Shown here piece after piece: positions 1-8,220 of a stretch of DNA of 64,000 nt. Numbering within the stretch: the stretch's first letter is position 1; every line of letters begins with the position of its first letter. Under the pieces are notes generated by a model, which was not told where the DNA came from, did no database searches, and saw nothing but the letters and a program-made list of their open reading frames with translations. The translations under genes were made by a program, and so were the position numbers. The DNA is from Clostridium sp. JN-9 (GTDB lineage Bacteria > Bacillota > Clostridia > Clostridiales > Clostridiaceae): positions 1,178,001 to 1,242,000 of the forward strand of contig NZ_CP035280.1 of the NCBI RefSeq assembly GCF_004103695.1, written 5' to 3'.

Positions 1-1
1 A

Positions 2-457
2 GCAAGCCTTTGTGATGTGTTCTACATAGGAGGCACAAAGGTTGGTGCATTGTTTGGAGAAGCTGTTGTTATTACAAACACAGCACTTCAAAAGGATTTC
101 AGATATTTTATAAAACAGCATGGAGGAATGATGGCAAAGGGACGCCTTCTAGGAATTCAGTTCATTGCTCTTTTGGAGGATAACTTATATTTTGAAATTT
201 CAAAACATGCAGATGAGCTGGCATATAAAATAAGGGATGCATTTAAGGAGAAGGGATATTCGTTACTTTTTGATTCTCCAACCAATCAGCAGTTCCCTAT
301 TATACCTAATGCTCAGCTTAAAGTATTGGAAAAGAAATATGTATTTTCATTTTGGAAGCAGGTGGATAAGGATCATAGTGCTGTTCGCTTCTGCACCAGC
401 TGGGCAACAAAGGAAGAAGATGTGGAGCAGCTGCTTGAGGATATACGTTCATTATAA
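2..457 (+). CDS. Threonine aldolase-like PLP enzyme (C-terminal part, cut by window edge)
   Basis: The reading frame is open from the first complete codon, so the gene starts outside the window and only about 151 C-terminal residues are visible. The stretch DVFYIGGTKVGALFGEA matches the PLP-lysine region of low-specificity L-threonine aldolases (beta-eliminating lyase family), in which the Lys of GGTK forms the Schiff base. Family members are about 340 residues, so roughly the last 45 percent is present. They cleave L-threonine or allo-threonine to glycine and acetaldehyde in the cytoplasm. The internal GTG at 17 is not a credible start because homology continues upstream of it. A hairpin follows the stop codon directly. 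Substrate preference cannot be judged from this fragment. Confidence 0.85.
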   Translation, partial: ASLCDVFYIGGTKVGALFGEAVVITNTALQKDFRYFIKQHGGMMAKGRLLGIQFIALLEDNLYFEISKHADELAYKIRDAFKEKGYSLLFDSPTNQQFPIIPNAQLKVLEKKYVFSFWKQVDKDHSAVRFCTSWATKEEDVEQLLEDIRSL

Positions 458-465
458 TAACAATA

Positions 466-491
466 AAAGGGGGATAGTGTTTACCCCCTTT
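466..491. terminator. Bidirectional hairpin between convergent genes
   Basis: Perfect 8-bp arms AAAGGGGG (466-473) and CCCCCTTT (484-491) with a 10-nt loop lie between the aldolase stop and the stop of the leftward lipoprotein gene. An interrupted T-rich tract follows on the minus strand. On the plus strand the downstream run is mostly A/T without a clean T tract, so termination is better supported for the leftward operon. Confidence 0.65.
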
Positions 492-499
492 AAACAATA

Positions 500-1243
500 T
501 TATTTACTTTTTATACGTATTCCTAACTCTTTTCTAAAATCATTAATATTACTTATTTTATCAAAATCAGTATCTTCCTTCACTTTGGTAGATACAAATC
601 TTTGAATTTTATTATCTTTTATATTGAATTTACCAAGATAAGATCCAAGAACTACGTAATATTTTTCTGCAAGATTATAAAAGTTTCCATCCGATTGTTT
701 TCCGAAAATCAGTATTTTATCTTTGGGTTTCATAGTTTCAGAACCGCCGAGAGAATACTTAACTTTTATATTTTTATCTTCATCAGTGGGCTTGATACCA
801 AACTTATCTGCAGCCCCTGTATACTTTATAATCTTTTCTTTTGTTGTTATCCCACCTGATTCTATAATCGTTAAAACATCGCCGTCTTTTGCATTATTAT
901 TATAAGATTTTGTAACTTTTACTTGCGACTTTGTGCGAGGAATACCGTTATAATCAAAGTAGCTTACATCCAAAACCTCACCTTCTATTACTATTTCTGC
1001 ATCGGTTACTAAATTGTTAAAAAATACGTATCTTGATGACATATTTGCTTCTGAAACTATGGTCTCAATTTTTTCATTTTCTTTGCTTGCAGGATTATTT
1101 GTTTTAACATCATTTTGTATAGTTATATGCTCTGATTTATTTGGGCTGCATGTTGTTGCTTTCTCGTTATTGTTTTTTGATGAACAACCATTAAAAATCA
1201 ATAATGAGCTCAAAATACATATGCTAAGCAATCTTTTTTTCAT
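500..1243 (-). CDS. Predicted lipoprotein, unknown function
   Basis: The 247-residue product starts with a lysine-containing n-region, a hydrophobic core and a lipobox-like segment (LLIFNGC) with Cys at about residue 20, so it is predicted to be exported and lipid-anchored outside the membrane. A low-complexity Asn/Lys/Ser linker follows. From about residue 75 there is a beta-rich domain (EIVIEGEVLDVSYFDYNG, later KPKDKILIFGK and VVLGSYLGKF). I recognise this only as a pattern seen in many uncharacterised Firmicutes lipoproteins. It is the last gene of a leftward run of secreted proteins, 21 nt after the metalloprotease stop, so co-expression is likely. No catalytic motif is visible. Confidence 0.8.
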   Translation of the reverse strand: MKKRLLSICILSSLLIFNGCSSKNNNEKATTCSPNKSEHITIQNDVKTNNPASKENEKIETIVSEANMSSRYVFFNNLVTDAEIVIEGEVLDVSYFDYNGIPRTKSQVKVTKSYNNNAKDGDVLTIIESGGITTKEKIIKYTGAADKFGIKPTDEDKNIKVKYSLGGSETMKPKDKILIFGKQSDGNFYNLAEKYYVVLGSYLGKFNIKDNKIQRFVSTKVKEDTDFDKISNINDFRKELGIRIKSK

Positions 1244-1264
1244 ATCTTTTACTCCTTATCCACT

Positions 1265-1879
1265 TTAATATAAATGATTAATTCCGAATAAGTCATGAGA
1301 TGTAGGGCTTGAAACAGTTAATTCATCTCCATATGGGTACATTAAAACGATTGGTCCCCAGTCTTGGTTATGAGCCAATCCCATAACATGACCCATTTCA
1401 TGGGCTATAACACCTTGCTTCCTCTGTTGGGATAAAGTATTAAATGATACTGTATTGAGGTGGATTTGTGTCCATGCCCAATTACTACCATCAGGATTAT
1501 ATGGGTAAATCCTAGTACCAGATAACCAAAAAAGAGTCTCTCCATAAATATATTCTTCGGCAGGATAATAGCTTCCATTGTATATATCCATAATGCTTTC
1601 TGATTTAGTAGTTGTTCTTTGGAAAGATATTGGCGTAGTAACTATATTACTTGTATAAATCCAACTGTTCATAGCATTTACTGTTAATGTTTCATTCCCA
1701 GCGTTAATTGCAGAGCTGTCTATAAAGTAGTATCTGTTATTATATCCGTAATTACCCACGCCCCCATTTAATGTTCTATCATACCAAGTATGATAATCTG
1801 CTGCATAAATTGTCATGGAAAACATGAAAGTAAAAAAGATACTTAGAATGACTATTCGTGATTTTTTTAATTTTTTCAT
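1265..1879 (-). CDS. Secreted zinc metalloprotease, matrixin-like (M10)
   Basis: The 204-residue protein carries the metzincin zinc motif HEMGHVMGLAH (about residues 160-170, ligands H160, H164, H170, general base E161) and a following Met-turn (VLMYPY, Met near 180). An N-terminal signal peptide (MKKLKKSRIVILSIFFTFMF) directs export. The ATG at 1879 was chosen because GGAGGG lies about 6 nt upstream; a longer frame to 1993 has no such site and its extra N-terminus has no signal-peptide character. The domain is small, with no obvious haemopexin-like or propeptide region. It lies between two lipoprotein genes in a leftward operon, so it probably acts at or outside the cell surface. The substrate is unknown. 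Confidence 0.85.
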   Translation of the reverse strand: MKKLKKSRIVILSIFFTFMFSMTIYAADYHTWYDRTLNGGVGNYGYNNRYYFIDSSAINAGNETLTVNAMNSWIYTSNIVTTPISFQRTTTKSESIMDIYNGSYYPAEEYIYGETLFWLSGTRIYPYNPDGSNWAWTQIHLNTVSFNTLSQQRKQGVIAHEMGHVMGLAHNQDWGPIVLMYPYGDELTVSSPTSHDLFGINHLY

Positions 1880-1979
1880 CTTATCCCTCCACATTATTAT
1901 CATAAAGTTAGAAAGAGAATTGAGATAACCGTGGCATAATGCCCTGGCATTTTTAATAGTATATAAATTAAAAGATTTA

Positions 1980-3197
1980 TCAATTAAGCTCATTTAAATT
2001 TAAGATATTAATTTTAGTTAAATAAATACCATTTTTTTTAGCATCTTCTTGTCGAGTATTACTATCTTGAATAATAGGAGTTGTCCAATATAGATAATTT
2101 TCGTTTGTAAAAGTACTAGAATATGAGGCATCATTATCTTGTAATGTCACAACTTTTTTCAATTTCCTATCATATACCTGTACTTTATAATATTCTGTCC
2201 AAGCAATGAGTCGAGAACTCATAGTTAAAAATTGTATAGCATTTGAATCATCTGTTTCTAATAATAATTGATCTTTACCATTTTCAATAAATCCTATTAC
2301 CCACTTATTTGGGCTTGAAAATTTATGCCCTGACCACGCTATAGAATCACCACTGTTTGCAAAATATTCAACTTCATCTTCAGTAGATATCTGTTCCGAT
2401 TTATTATTTCGATTCCAAAATAACGCACTCTTAGAATTTTTGTTATTACCATCCTTACCCATCCAAATTATAAAGCCTTTAGTTATATTTGGATTTGCAC
2501 CTTGGGATATTAAATCAGTAACTTTATTATTAAGTAAATTATATTTTTTTATATTTATAAGAGGCGCATTATTGCTTCCTATGCCTATTACCTGACTCCA
2601 TATGAATTCATCTCTATAGAGTTTAGGATTAGGTTCTGGTCCGGGGTAACCGTTATCATTAGAATCTTTAGGTGTTTCAAAAACTACTTTATCTTGATGC
2701 GTAACCCTATTATATGCATGTATTTTCCAAATTAGAAAACTTTGGTCAAGGGATTCCGTCCAGACAACCCATTGGTCATTTATATCTGCAGATCCGTGCT
2801 GAGATTCTTTATTTAATTTAGAAATACTAGTGTAAGTATTATTAATAGAATTATATAATATTACTTCCTCAGGTTTATTGTTTTGAGAAGGTACTGTAGC
2901 TACTATAACTCCATCATTTGACATAGAAAGGGGAAACCATCCTCTTTTGTCCTGAAGCATGCAATCAATGGATTTTATATTTGCATTATTCCATGCATCT
3001 TTTAAAGAAACTATAGGTAAGGATGATTTAATTGAATATAATGGTGTTGTTGATTGACCTTTAGTTTCTTGTATACTATTAGTTATTGAACTTGTATTGC
3101 CTTGATTCGTTATAACTGTTTTAGGTGATCTATTCATACATCCAGTAAAGGACAAAACTAAGATTAAAGATACAATGGTAAAAAAACGCCTTACCAT
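1980..3197 (-). CDS. Lipoprotein with TolB-like beta-propeller repeats
   Basis: The 405-residue product has a signal sequence with lipobox (LILVLSFTGC, Cys about residue 20), a Ser/Thr/Asn-rich linker, then repeated blade-like segments such as NDQWVVWTESL, RDEFIWSQVIG, KGFIIWMGKDG, GDSIAWSGHKF and SSRLIAWTEYY. That W-containing repeat at 45-60 residue spacing is typical of TolB/YncE-like propellers. Its start overlaps the end of the upstream cysteine peptidase gene by 7 nt, indicating translational coupling. It probably sits on the outer face of the membrane as a binding platform. No enzymatic residues are evident and the function is unknown. Confidence 0.8.
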   Translation of the reverse strand: MVRRFFTIVSLILVLSFTGCMNRSPKTVITNQGNTSSITNSIQETKGQSTTPLYSIKSSLPIVSLKDAWNNANIKSIDCMLQDKRGWFPLSMSNDGVIVATVPSQNNKPEEVILYNSINNTYTSISKLNKESQHGSADINDQWVVWTESLDQSFLIWKIHAYNRVTHQDKVVFETPKDSNDNGYPGPEPNPKLYRDEFIWSQVIGIGSNNAPLINIKKYNLLNNKVTDLISQGANPNITKGFIIWMGKDGNNKNSKSALFWNRNNKSEQISTEDEVEYFANSGDSIAWSGHKFSSPNKWVIGFIENGKDQLLLETDDSNAIQFLTMSSRLIAWTEYYKVQVYDRKLKKVVTLQDNDASYSSTFTNENYLYWTTPIIQDSNTRQEDAKKNGIYLTKINILNLNELN

Positions 3198-4075
3198 ATT
3201 ATTCCTCTTCCGTTAACAATTTGAGCAATTGTAGTAGAAGCTAAATTTGAATATTGTGGAACATTACCCGACCATGATATAGAACTAGCTCCATAAACAG
3301 AATCTGCATAATGGGTTGTACTACCATAGTTAGAATAACCATCTATTGCAAACCAATGAAATATTGTCCTATTAGTAGGATGTCCAACTAAATGTGGTCC
3401 TCCGGGAACTTCCCAAGCATCTCCAGCAACACCATAACCATTATCAATATCATATACAACATCATTTTGAAATGTAGAAGCATCAATATTTGTTCCATAA
3501 GTAATATACCAATAACCATTTTCATATGAATTTAAAGTTGCTTGCATGGGATATATAGAGCCATTATACCAATCAGTACCGTTTGTAGTAGTGCCAAGAC
3601 TACTAGCTGCTGTATTTTGACTTATATAGACACCCTTAGAACCTAAAATTTCTACAGCGGTTGCAGGGCCGCAGTAGTAAGAATTTATTTGTGACTGTTG
3701 TAATAATGAACTTATACTATTCCAAGAATATGAACTCGTTGCTTGTACACTTAAAGACATCAATTGAGTATTAGGTTTGCTTGAATTTAAGGTTAATGCT
3801 CTTTTTTTACTGCCATATTTGTCTTGAAAATTCTTTTCTGATGAGTTAACATATGATCCTGAAATTTTCCCAAGCTTAGCATCCATATGCATCTTAGCTA
3901 AGTTTTGTTTTTGGTCAGCTATCAATTTAGATGTCGGATCTAACGGGTAAACAATACATGGCTTTGACCCATCAGGATTTAATATTATCTGTTCAGCAAA
4001 AGCAGTTGAATTTGTTACTGTTAGTAAAATACTAGAAGCCAAAACTGATAATACTAAAGATTTAATCCTTTTCAT
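3191..4075 (-). CDS. Secreted papain-like cysteine peptidase (C39-like)
   Basis: The protein (about 294 residues) has a cleavable signal peptide ending near TAFAEQ. A C-terminal papain-like domain shows a Cys in NSYYCGPATA (about residue 135), a His in TIFHWFAIDGY (about 240) and an Asp five residues later, the Cys-His-Asp order of the C39/C39_2 families. A roughly 90-residue segment between signal peptide and catalytic domain may be a propeptide. The ATG at 4075 has GGGAGG 9 nt upstream; an in-frame GTG at 4081 lies too close to that site. It is first in the operon, downstream of a good promoter. Unlike bacteriocin-processing C39 domains it is not fused to an ABC transporter and is itself secreted. 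Confidence 0.75.
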   Translation of the reverse strand: MKRIKSLVLSVLASSILLTVTNSTAFAEQIILNPDGSKPCIVYPLDPTSKLIADQKQNLAKMHMDAKLGKISGSYVNSSEKNFQDKYGSKKRALTLNSSKPNTQLMSLSVQATSSYSWNSISSLLQQSQINSYYCGPATAVEILGSKGVYISQNTAASSLGTTTNGTDWYNGSIYPMQATLNSYENGYWYITYGTNIDASTFQNDVVYDIDNGYGVAGDAWEVPGGPHLVGHPTNRTIFHWFAIDGYSNYGSTTHYADSVYGASSISWSGNVPQYSNLASTTIAQIVNGRGIIW

Positions 4076-4109
4076 AAACACATGCCTCCCAAAATTTTAT
4101 TATAGTTAC

Positions 4110-4138
4110 ATTATAATGCAATTTTGTAAATAAATCAA
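4110..4138 (-). promoter_or_regulatory. Promoter of the secreted-protein operon
   Basis: On the minus strand TTGATT (complement of 4133-4138) is followed by a 17-nt spacer and a perfect TATAAT (complement of 4110-4115). It lies about 35 nt before the peptidase start. The rest of 4139-4370 is A/T-rich with no gene that I can support. Confidence 0.6.
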
Positions 4139-4370
4139 TTCATTTTTATAAATTATTAGAATTTTCAAAGAATTTATGATACATTCAGTTATTTATAATA
4201 TAGACGTATAAATAGGTATAGTTTTTTTCAGCGTTTATACTTTTGATTATTTTATATAAACATTACCACATAGAAGTTATTGCAATAGATAACGTGGAGT
4301 GAATATTATATACATATATAGAGGATAATAAATATAGTGAACAAATTTATCCGATTATTCATAGACTATA

Positions 4371-4422
4371 TTGACATTACATTGATATTGATTTATATTA
4401 TATATAGACAAGTATCTATATA
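4371..4422 (+). promoter_or_regulatory. ars promoter with ArsR operator
   Basis: TTGACA (4371-4376), a 17-nt spacer and TATATT (4394-4399) form a strong promoter. Immediately downstream a perfect inverted repeat TATATAGA (4401-4408) / TCTATATA (4415-4422) covers the likely transcription start and lies 12 nt before the arsR ATG. That is the expected position for an autoregulatory ArsR binding site, so assignment to ArsR is a well-founded inference. Confidence 0.75.
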
Positions 4423-4434
4423 AGAGGTGGTTAC

Positions 4435-4758
4435 ATGAACTCAGGGTATGAAGAAAACTCTAAAATAATCAAGGCATTATCTGATGCAAACAGGTTAAAG
4501 ATAATTGATATATTATCCTGTGGAGAAAAATGTGCCTGCGAAATACTTCAGCATTTTGACTTTACACAGCCTACACTCTCACATCACATGAAGGTGCTTA
4601 TGGACTGCGGATTGGTTAATTGTACAAAAGAAGGATTATGGAGCAATTATTCACTTAACACTACTAACTGTAATAAATTAATATTATTTCTTATGAGTAT
4701 TGTGACAGATACAGATGAATGCATCTGTAAAGATAAATCAAAATGTAATAATAAATAA
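4435..4758 (+). CDS. arsR: ArsR-family arsenic-responsive repressor
   Basis: The 107-residue winged-helix protein has the ArsR core (NSKIIKALSDANRLKIIDIL, then FTQPTLSHHMKVLMDCGLV as recognition region) and a metalloid site with Cys29, Cys33 and Cys35 (CGEKCACE), the type-1 site of classical As(III)/Sb(III) sensors. More Cys residues occur in the C-terminal tail (CICKDKSKC). In the family, As(III) binding releases DNA and induces the operon. A palindrome sits over the promoter just upstream. arsD follows after 14 nt, so the gene is the first of an arsRDA transcript. Confidence 0.92.
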   Translation: MNSGYEENSKIIKALSDANRLKIIDILSCGEKCACEILQHFDFTQPTLSHHMKVLMDCGLVNCTKEGLWSNYSLNTTNCNKLILFLMSIVTDTDECICKDKSKCNNK

Positions 4759-4772
4759 AGGAGAGATATATT

Positions 4773-5141
4773 ATGAAGAAAATGGTTATTTTTGATCCAG
4801 CTATGTGCTGCTCAACAGGAGTATGCGGACCATCAGTAGATAAAAACCTGATAAGGGTTTCAACCTTAATAAACAATCTTAAAAATAAAGGAATAATAAT
4901 TGAAAGGCATAATCTTGCCACAAGTCCACAGGTGTATTTGGATAATAAAATAGTCAATGAGATGTTAAATAAATATGGAGCGGATATACTTCCTATTACT
5001 ATGGTGGATGGTGAAGTGGTTAAAACAAAAACTTATCCCACTAATGAAGAGTTTAGTAGATTCCTTGGAATACCTGAGGATTATACAAAAGTTACTATAA
5101 AAAAGCCTTCTAAGGGCTGCTGTGGGGATGGCTGCTGTTAA
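4773..5141 (+). CDS. arsD: Arsenical metallochaperone ArsD
   Basis: The 122-residue protein has the ArsD fold and the As(III)-binding cysteines Cys12, Cys13 and Cys18 (PAMCCSTGVCGP). A vicinal pair motif closes the C-terminus (GCCGDGCC). ArsD hands As(III) to the ArsA ATPase and is a weak repressor in studied systems. The gene lies between arsR and arsA; the arsA start is 25 nt after its stop. Length and Cys pattern are normal, so it is probably functional if its partner pump exists elsewhere in the cell. Confidence 0.92.
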   Translation: MKKMVIFDPAMCCSTGVCGPSVDKNLIRVSTLINNLKNKGIIIERHNLATSPQVYLDNKIVNEMLNKYGADILPITMVDGEVVKTKTYPTNEEFSRFLGIPEDYTKVTIKKPSKGCCGDGCC

Positions 5142-5166
5142 TGATAAATTAGAAAAGAGGGATATA

Positions 5167-6912
5167 ATGTTTAAAAATTTCAATGTAAGTGATTTAAACT
5201 TAACAAAATACCTGTTCTTCACAGGAAAAGGCGGAGTTGGAAAGACCTCCACAGCCTGTGCAGTGGCAGTAAGTTTAGCTGATGCAGGAAAAAAGGTACT
5301 GCTTGTCAGCACAGATCCTGCTTCAAATCTTCAGGATGTTTTTAATACTGACTTAAACAATAAGGGAATTCCTATAAATGGAGTGCCTAATTTAATAGTT
5401 GCAAATCTTGACCCTGAAAAAGCAGCTGCAGAATACAGGGAAAGTGTTATAGGACCATATAAGGGCAAGCTGCCTGAATCCGTTTTAAAAAATATGGAGG
5501 AACAGCTGTCAGGCTCATGTACAGTTGAGATTGCTGCATTTAATGAATTTTCCACTTTTATTACAGATGAAAACACTGCTTCTAAATACGATAATATTAT
5601 ATTTGATACAGCTCCAACAGGTCATACTCTAAGGATGCTTCAGCTGCCATCAGCCTGGAGTAATTTTATAAATGAAAGCACTCATGGTGCATCCTGTTTA
5701 GGGCAGCTTTCAGGCCTGGAAGATAAAAAGGGTATGTATAAAAGTGCAGTGATTAATTTGTCTGATAAAGAAAAAACTACACTTATACTTGTATCAAGGC
5801 CTGAGATATCACCATTAAAGGAAGCTGAAAGAGCTTCAAAGGAGCTTCAGGATATAGGAATCAATAATCAGATTTTAATAATAAATGGAGTACTTCAGCA
5901 GCATGATGATAAGCTGTCTGATGCTATTTTTCATAAACAGCAGGCAGCATTAAAGCATATACCAGAAGGAATTAAAAATATTGAAACCTTTGAAATTCCA
6001 CTAAGGCCTTACAATGTAACAGGATTGGAAAATGTAAGAGCATTTTTGAAGGATAATCATGTAAAGTTTGATGAGGAACAGTTAAATTCAAATAATATGC
6101 CTAAATTGAAAGATATTATAGAGGATTTATATAAAAATCATAAAAAAGTAATATTCACCATGGGCAAAGGCGGAGTTGGAAAAACAACTATTGCTGCAGC
6201 AATTGCTTTAGGGCTGGCCAAAAAAGGTGAAAAGGTTCATTTGACCACCACTGACCCTGCTGCACATTTAAAGTTTGTGCTAAATGAAGGCCATGGCATT
6301 ACATTAAGTCATATAGATGAAAAGAAAGAACTTGAAAAGTACAGAGAAGAAGTATTAAGCAAATCAAGGGAAACCATGAGTGAGGAAGATATTGCATATG
6401 TGGAAGAAGACTTAAGATCCCCATGTACACAGGAAATTGCAGTGTTCAGAGCTTTTGCTGAAATAGTTGAAAAATCAGAAGATCAGGTGGTAGTCATTGA
6501 CACTGCACCAACAGGACATACATTACTTCTTTTAGACTCAACTCAAAGCTATAACAAGGAAATTCAGCGTACACAGGGTGATGTGCCTGAATCCGCAAGA
6601 AAGCTTTTACCTAGGCTGAGAGATGAAAATGAAACAGAGGTTATAATTGTAACACTGGCTGAAACTACCCCTGTTTTCGAAGCTGAGAGATTACAAAAGG
6701 ACCTTGACAGGGCAGGAATTCGCAGTAAATGGTGGGTAATAAATTCAAGCTTTTATGCAGCAAATACAACAAATCAGGTGCTTCATGCAAAGGCCAGCAG
6801 CGAAGTTCAGTGGATTAACAAAGTTAAAGAAATATCAAAAGGCAATTTTGTAGTTATAAAATGGATGGCAGAAGAGATTAGGGGAGAAAAGCTTAATGAT
6901 TTAATAAAGTAG
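5167..6912 (+). CDS. arsA: Arsenite pump-driving ATPase ArsA
   Basis: The 581-residue protein contains two homologous ATPase halves, each with a deviant Walker A (GKGGVGKT at about 20-27 and 333-340) and the DTAPTGHT motif. The three metalloid-binding cysteines are all present: GSCTVEIAAF and HGASCLG in the first half, SPCTQEIAVF in the second. Length is close to the enterobacterial ArsA. ArsA energises the ArsB channel for As(III)/Sb(III) efflux. The ATG at 5167 was chosen because it follows an AGAGGG site; an in-frame ATG at 5122 lies inside arsD. Oddly, no arsB or acr3 gene follows; the next frame is an arsC fragment starting at the arsA stop. Confidence 0.93.
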   Translation: MFKNFNVSDLNLTKYLFFTGKGGVGKTSTACAVAVSLADAGKKVLLVSTDPASNLQDVFNTDLNNKGIPINGVPNLIVANLDPEKAAAEYRESVIGPYKGKLPESVLKNMEEQLSGSCTVEIAAFNEFSTFITDENTASKYDNIIFDTAPTGHTLRMLQLPSAWSNFINESTHGASCLGQLSGLEDKKGMYKSAVINLSDKEKTTLILVSRPEISPLKEAERASKELQDIGINNQILIINGVLQQHDDKLSDAIFHKQQAALKHIPEGIKNIETFEIPLRPYNVTGLENVRAFLKDNHVKFDEEQLNSNNMPKLKDIIEDLYKNHKKVIFTMGKGGVGKTTIAAAIALGLAKKGEKVHLTTTDPAAHLKFVLNEGHGITLSHIDEKKELEKYREEVLSKSRETMSEEDIAYVEEDLRSPCTQEIAVFRAFAEIVEKSEDQVVVIDTAPTGHTLLLLDSTQSYNKEIQRTQGDVPESARKLLPRLRDENETEVIIVTLAETTPVFEAERLQKDLDRAGIRSKWWVINSSFYAANTTNQVLHAKASSEVQWINKVKEISKGNFVVIKWMAEEIRGEKLNDLIK

Positions 6913-7175
6913 AAGAATTATATAATGTGGATATGAATGAATCTCAAAAACCAAAATTAATTGATGATTTGCCTAAGATTGATATAGCAGTTAAAATGGG
7001 CTGTAATGTAGTATGCCCAGTTTTAACTGCAAAGTATACAGAAGACTGGGGATTGGATGATCCAACAGGTAAAAGCCATGAAGAATTTATTAAAACTGCA
7101 AAATTAATTGAAGAAAAGGTTAAAGATCTGACCATAAGAATCAAAAATAATGAAATAGATTTGAAAGGACATTAA
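6909..7175 (+). pseudogene. arsC: N-terminally truncated arsenate reductase remnant
   Basis: The frame reads VEELYNVDMN, then DDLPKIDIAVKMGCNVVCP and EDWGLDDPTGKSHEEF, which matches the C-terminal half of thioredoxin-coupled ArsC of the low-molecular-weight phosphatase fold (full length about 130-140). The N-terminal P-loop with the catalytic Cys is absent. Homology begins within 3 nt of the arsA stop codon, so the junction looks like the scar of a deletion. A GTG at 6927 or ATG at 6933 could start a short peptide, but no reductase activity is expected without the nucleophile loop. Confidence 0.8.
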
Positions 7176-7275
7176 ATATGGTGAATACCCATCATTAAAG
7201 GAAATGATAAATGCAATTGATGAAAATAAGGATGCATAGTCTTAAGTTGCAATTTAATTAAGGAGAAATAAAATA

Positions 7276-7857
7276 ATGGCACATAAGTTTGATTCAAAGA
7301 ATAAGGATGAACTTGATACTGAAAGAAGAAGGAAGATGCTGTCACCAGAAAAAACTCTTACTAGTCTGGGGTTACATGAAGGAGATATAATGGCCGATAT
7401 TGGCTGTGGAATTGGATATTTCAGCATTCCGGCATCTAAAATAGTAGGTAATAATGGTAAGATTTTTGCACTTGATATTTTGCCTGAAATGCTTTGTCAG
7501 GTTGAAATAAAAGCGAAAGAAAACAATTGTAGTAATATAAAAACTGTATTGACTGAAGAAAATGATTTGAAGTTAGAAGAAGAAACAATAACTTATGCAT
7601 TCTTAAGTGTTATATTGCATGAAACTGAACAATTGGATAAATTCTTAGAAAATGTAAAAAAGATTATAAGTCCTAAAGGTAAAATTGCTATTATAGAATG
7701 GAAAAAAATTAATAGCAAGGATGGGCCTCCAATTGAACATAGGTTAGATAAATTAGAGATAATAAAATTGTTAGATATACTTGGATTTTCAGATATATCC
7801 ATATTGGATATATCTGAAAATCTTTATGGGATAACGGCACAAAAGACTAAGGATTAA
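7276..7857 (+). CDS. Class I SAM-dependent methyltransferase
   Basis: The 193-residue protein has SAM-binding motif I (DIGCGIGYFSIPA, about 40-52), motif II with acidic Asp (KIFALDILPEM) and a Rossmann-like continuation. It has AAGGAG about 9 nt before ATG and lies at the end of the ars operon, 100 nt after the arsC remnant. Methyltransferases often occur in arsenic loci, but the paired catalytic cysteines of ArsM are not evident (one Cys in the motif I loop, plus CQ and NNCSN), so arsenite methylation is only a possibility. The substrate is unknown. Confidence 0.8.
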   Translation: MAHKFDSKNKDELDTERRRKMLSPEKTLTSLGLHEGDIMADIGCGIGYFSIPASKIVGNNGKIFALDILPEMLCQVEIKAKENNCSNIKTVLTEENDLKLEEETITYAFLSVILHETEQLDKFLENVKKIISPKGKIAIIEWKKINSKDGPPIEHRLDKLEIIKLLDILGFSDISILDISENLYGITAQKTKD

Positions 7858-7962
7858 ACTTAAAATTTTTTAACAATTTATGATGTTGTAAAAATAACAT
7901 TATTGTACTATAATAACAATTGTTGTTTAAATACGTAATTTTTTGGAGTGAGGTATTCAGGG

Positions 7963-8109
7963 ATGAAAGAGGAAATTGAGATGCTAAGGAAGGAACTAAA
8001 TATGTTAACGGAAGAGGCTGAGTGTTTACATTCTGACAAGGTAGTGGAACTAAGTCAAAGATTGGACAAGCTTATATATTCATACTACAAAAGCACAATA
8101 AGCATATAA
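7963..8109 (+). CDS. Spo0E-like aspartyl-phosphate phosphatase (48 aa)
   Basis: This short gene starts at an ATG preceded by GGAGTGAGG and encodes 48 residues. Its C-terminal half reads VVELSQRLDKLIYSYYK, the SQxLDxLIxxYY signature of the Spo0E family, small two-helix phosphatases that dephosphorylate Spo0A~P and delay sporulation. The N-terminal part (MKEEIEMLRKELNML) is predicted coiled-coil helix. It is monocistronic, ending 17 nt before a strong terminator. The signature and size make the assignment fairly secure; the target response regulator is inferred from the family. Confidence 0.85.
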   Translation: MKEEIEMLRKELNMLTEEAECLHSDKVVELSQRLDKLIYSYYKSTISI

Positions 8110-8125
8110 TTATTCTGCAAAGTAT

Positions 8126-8151
8126 AATAACCCAAAAGGGTTATTTTTTTT
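8126..8151 (+). terminator. Intrinsic terminator after Spo0E-like gene
   Basis: Perfect 8-bp stem AATAACCC / GGGTTATT with an AAAA loop followed by a T run. Textbook rho-independent terminator. Confidence 0.9.
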
Positions 8152-8220
8152 ATTCACTAAAAATTTCCGTATGTGTAACCTTTCTAATGTTATTTTCATA
8201 ATTATATCATGTAATAAAAC

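Noticed and set aside
7276-7857. Calling the methyltransferase ArsM
   Set aside because: Its Cys arrangement does not show the conserved As(III)-binding set and it is shorter than ArsM, so only a general methyltransferase call is justified.
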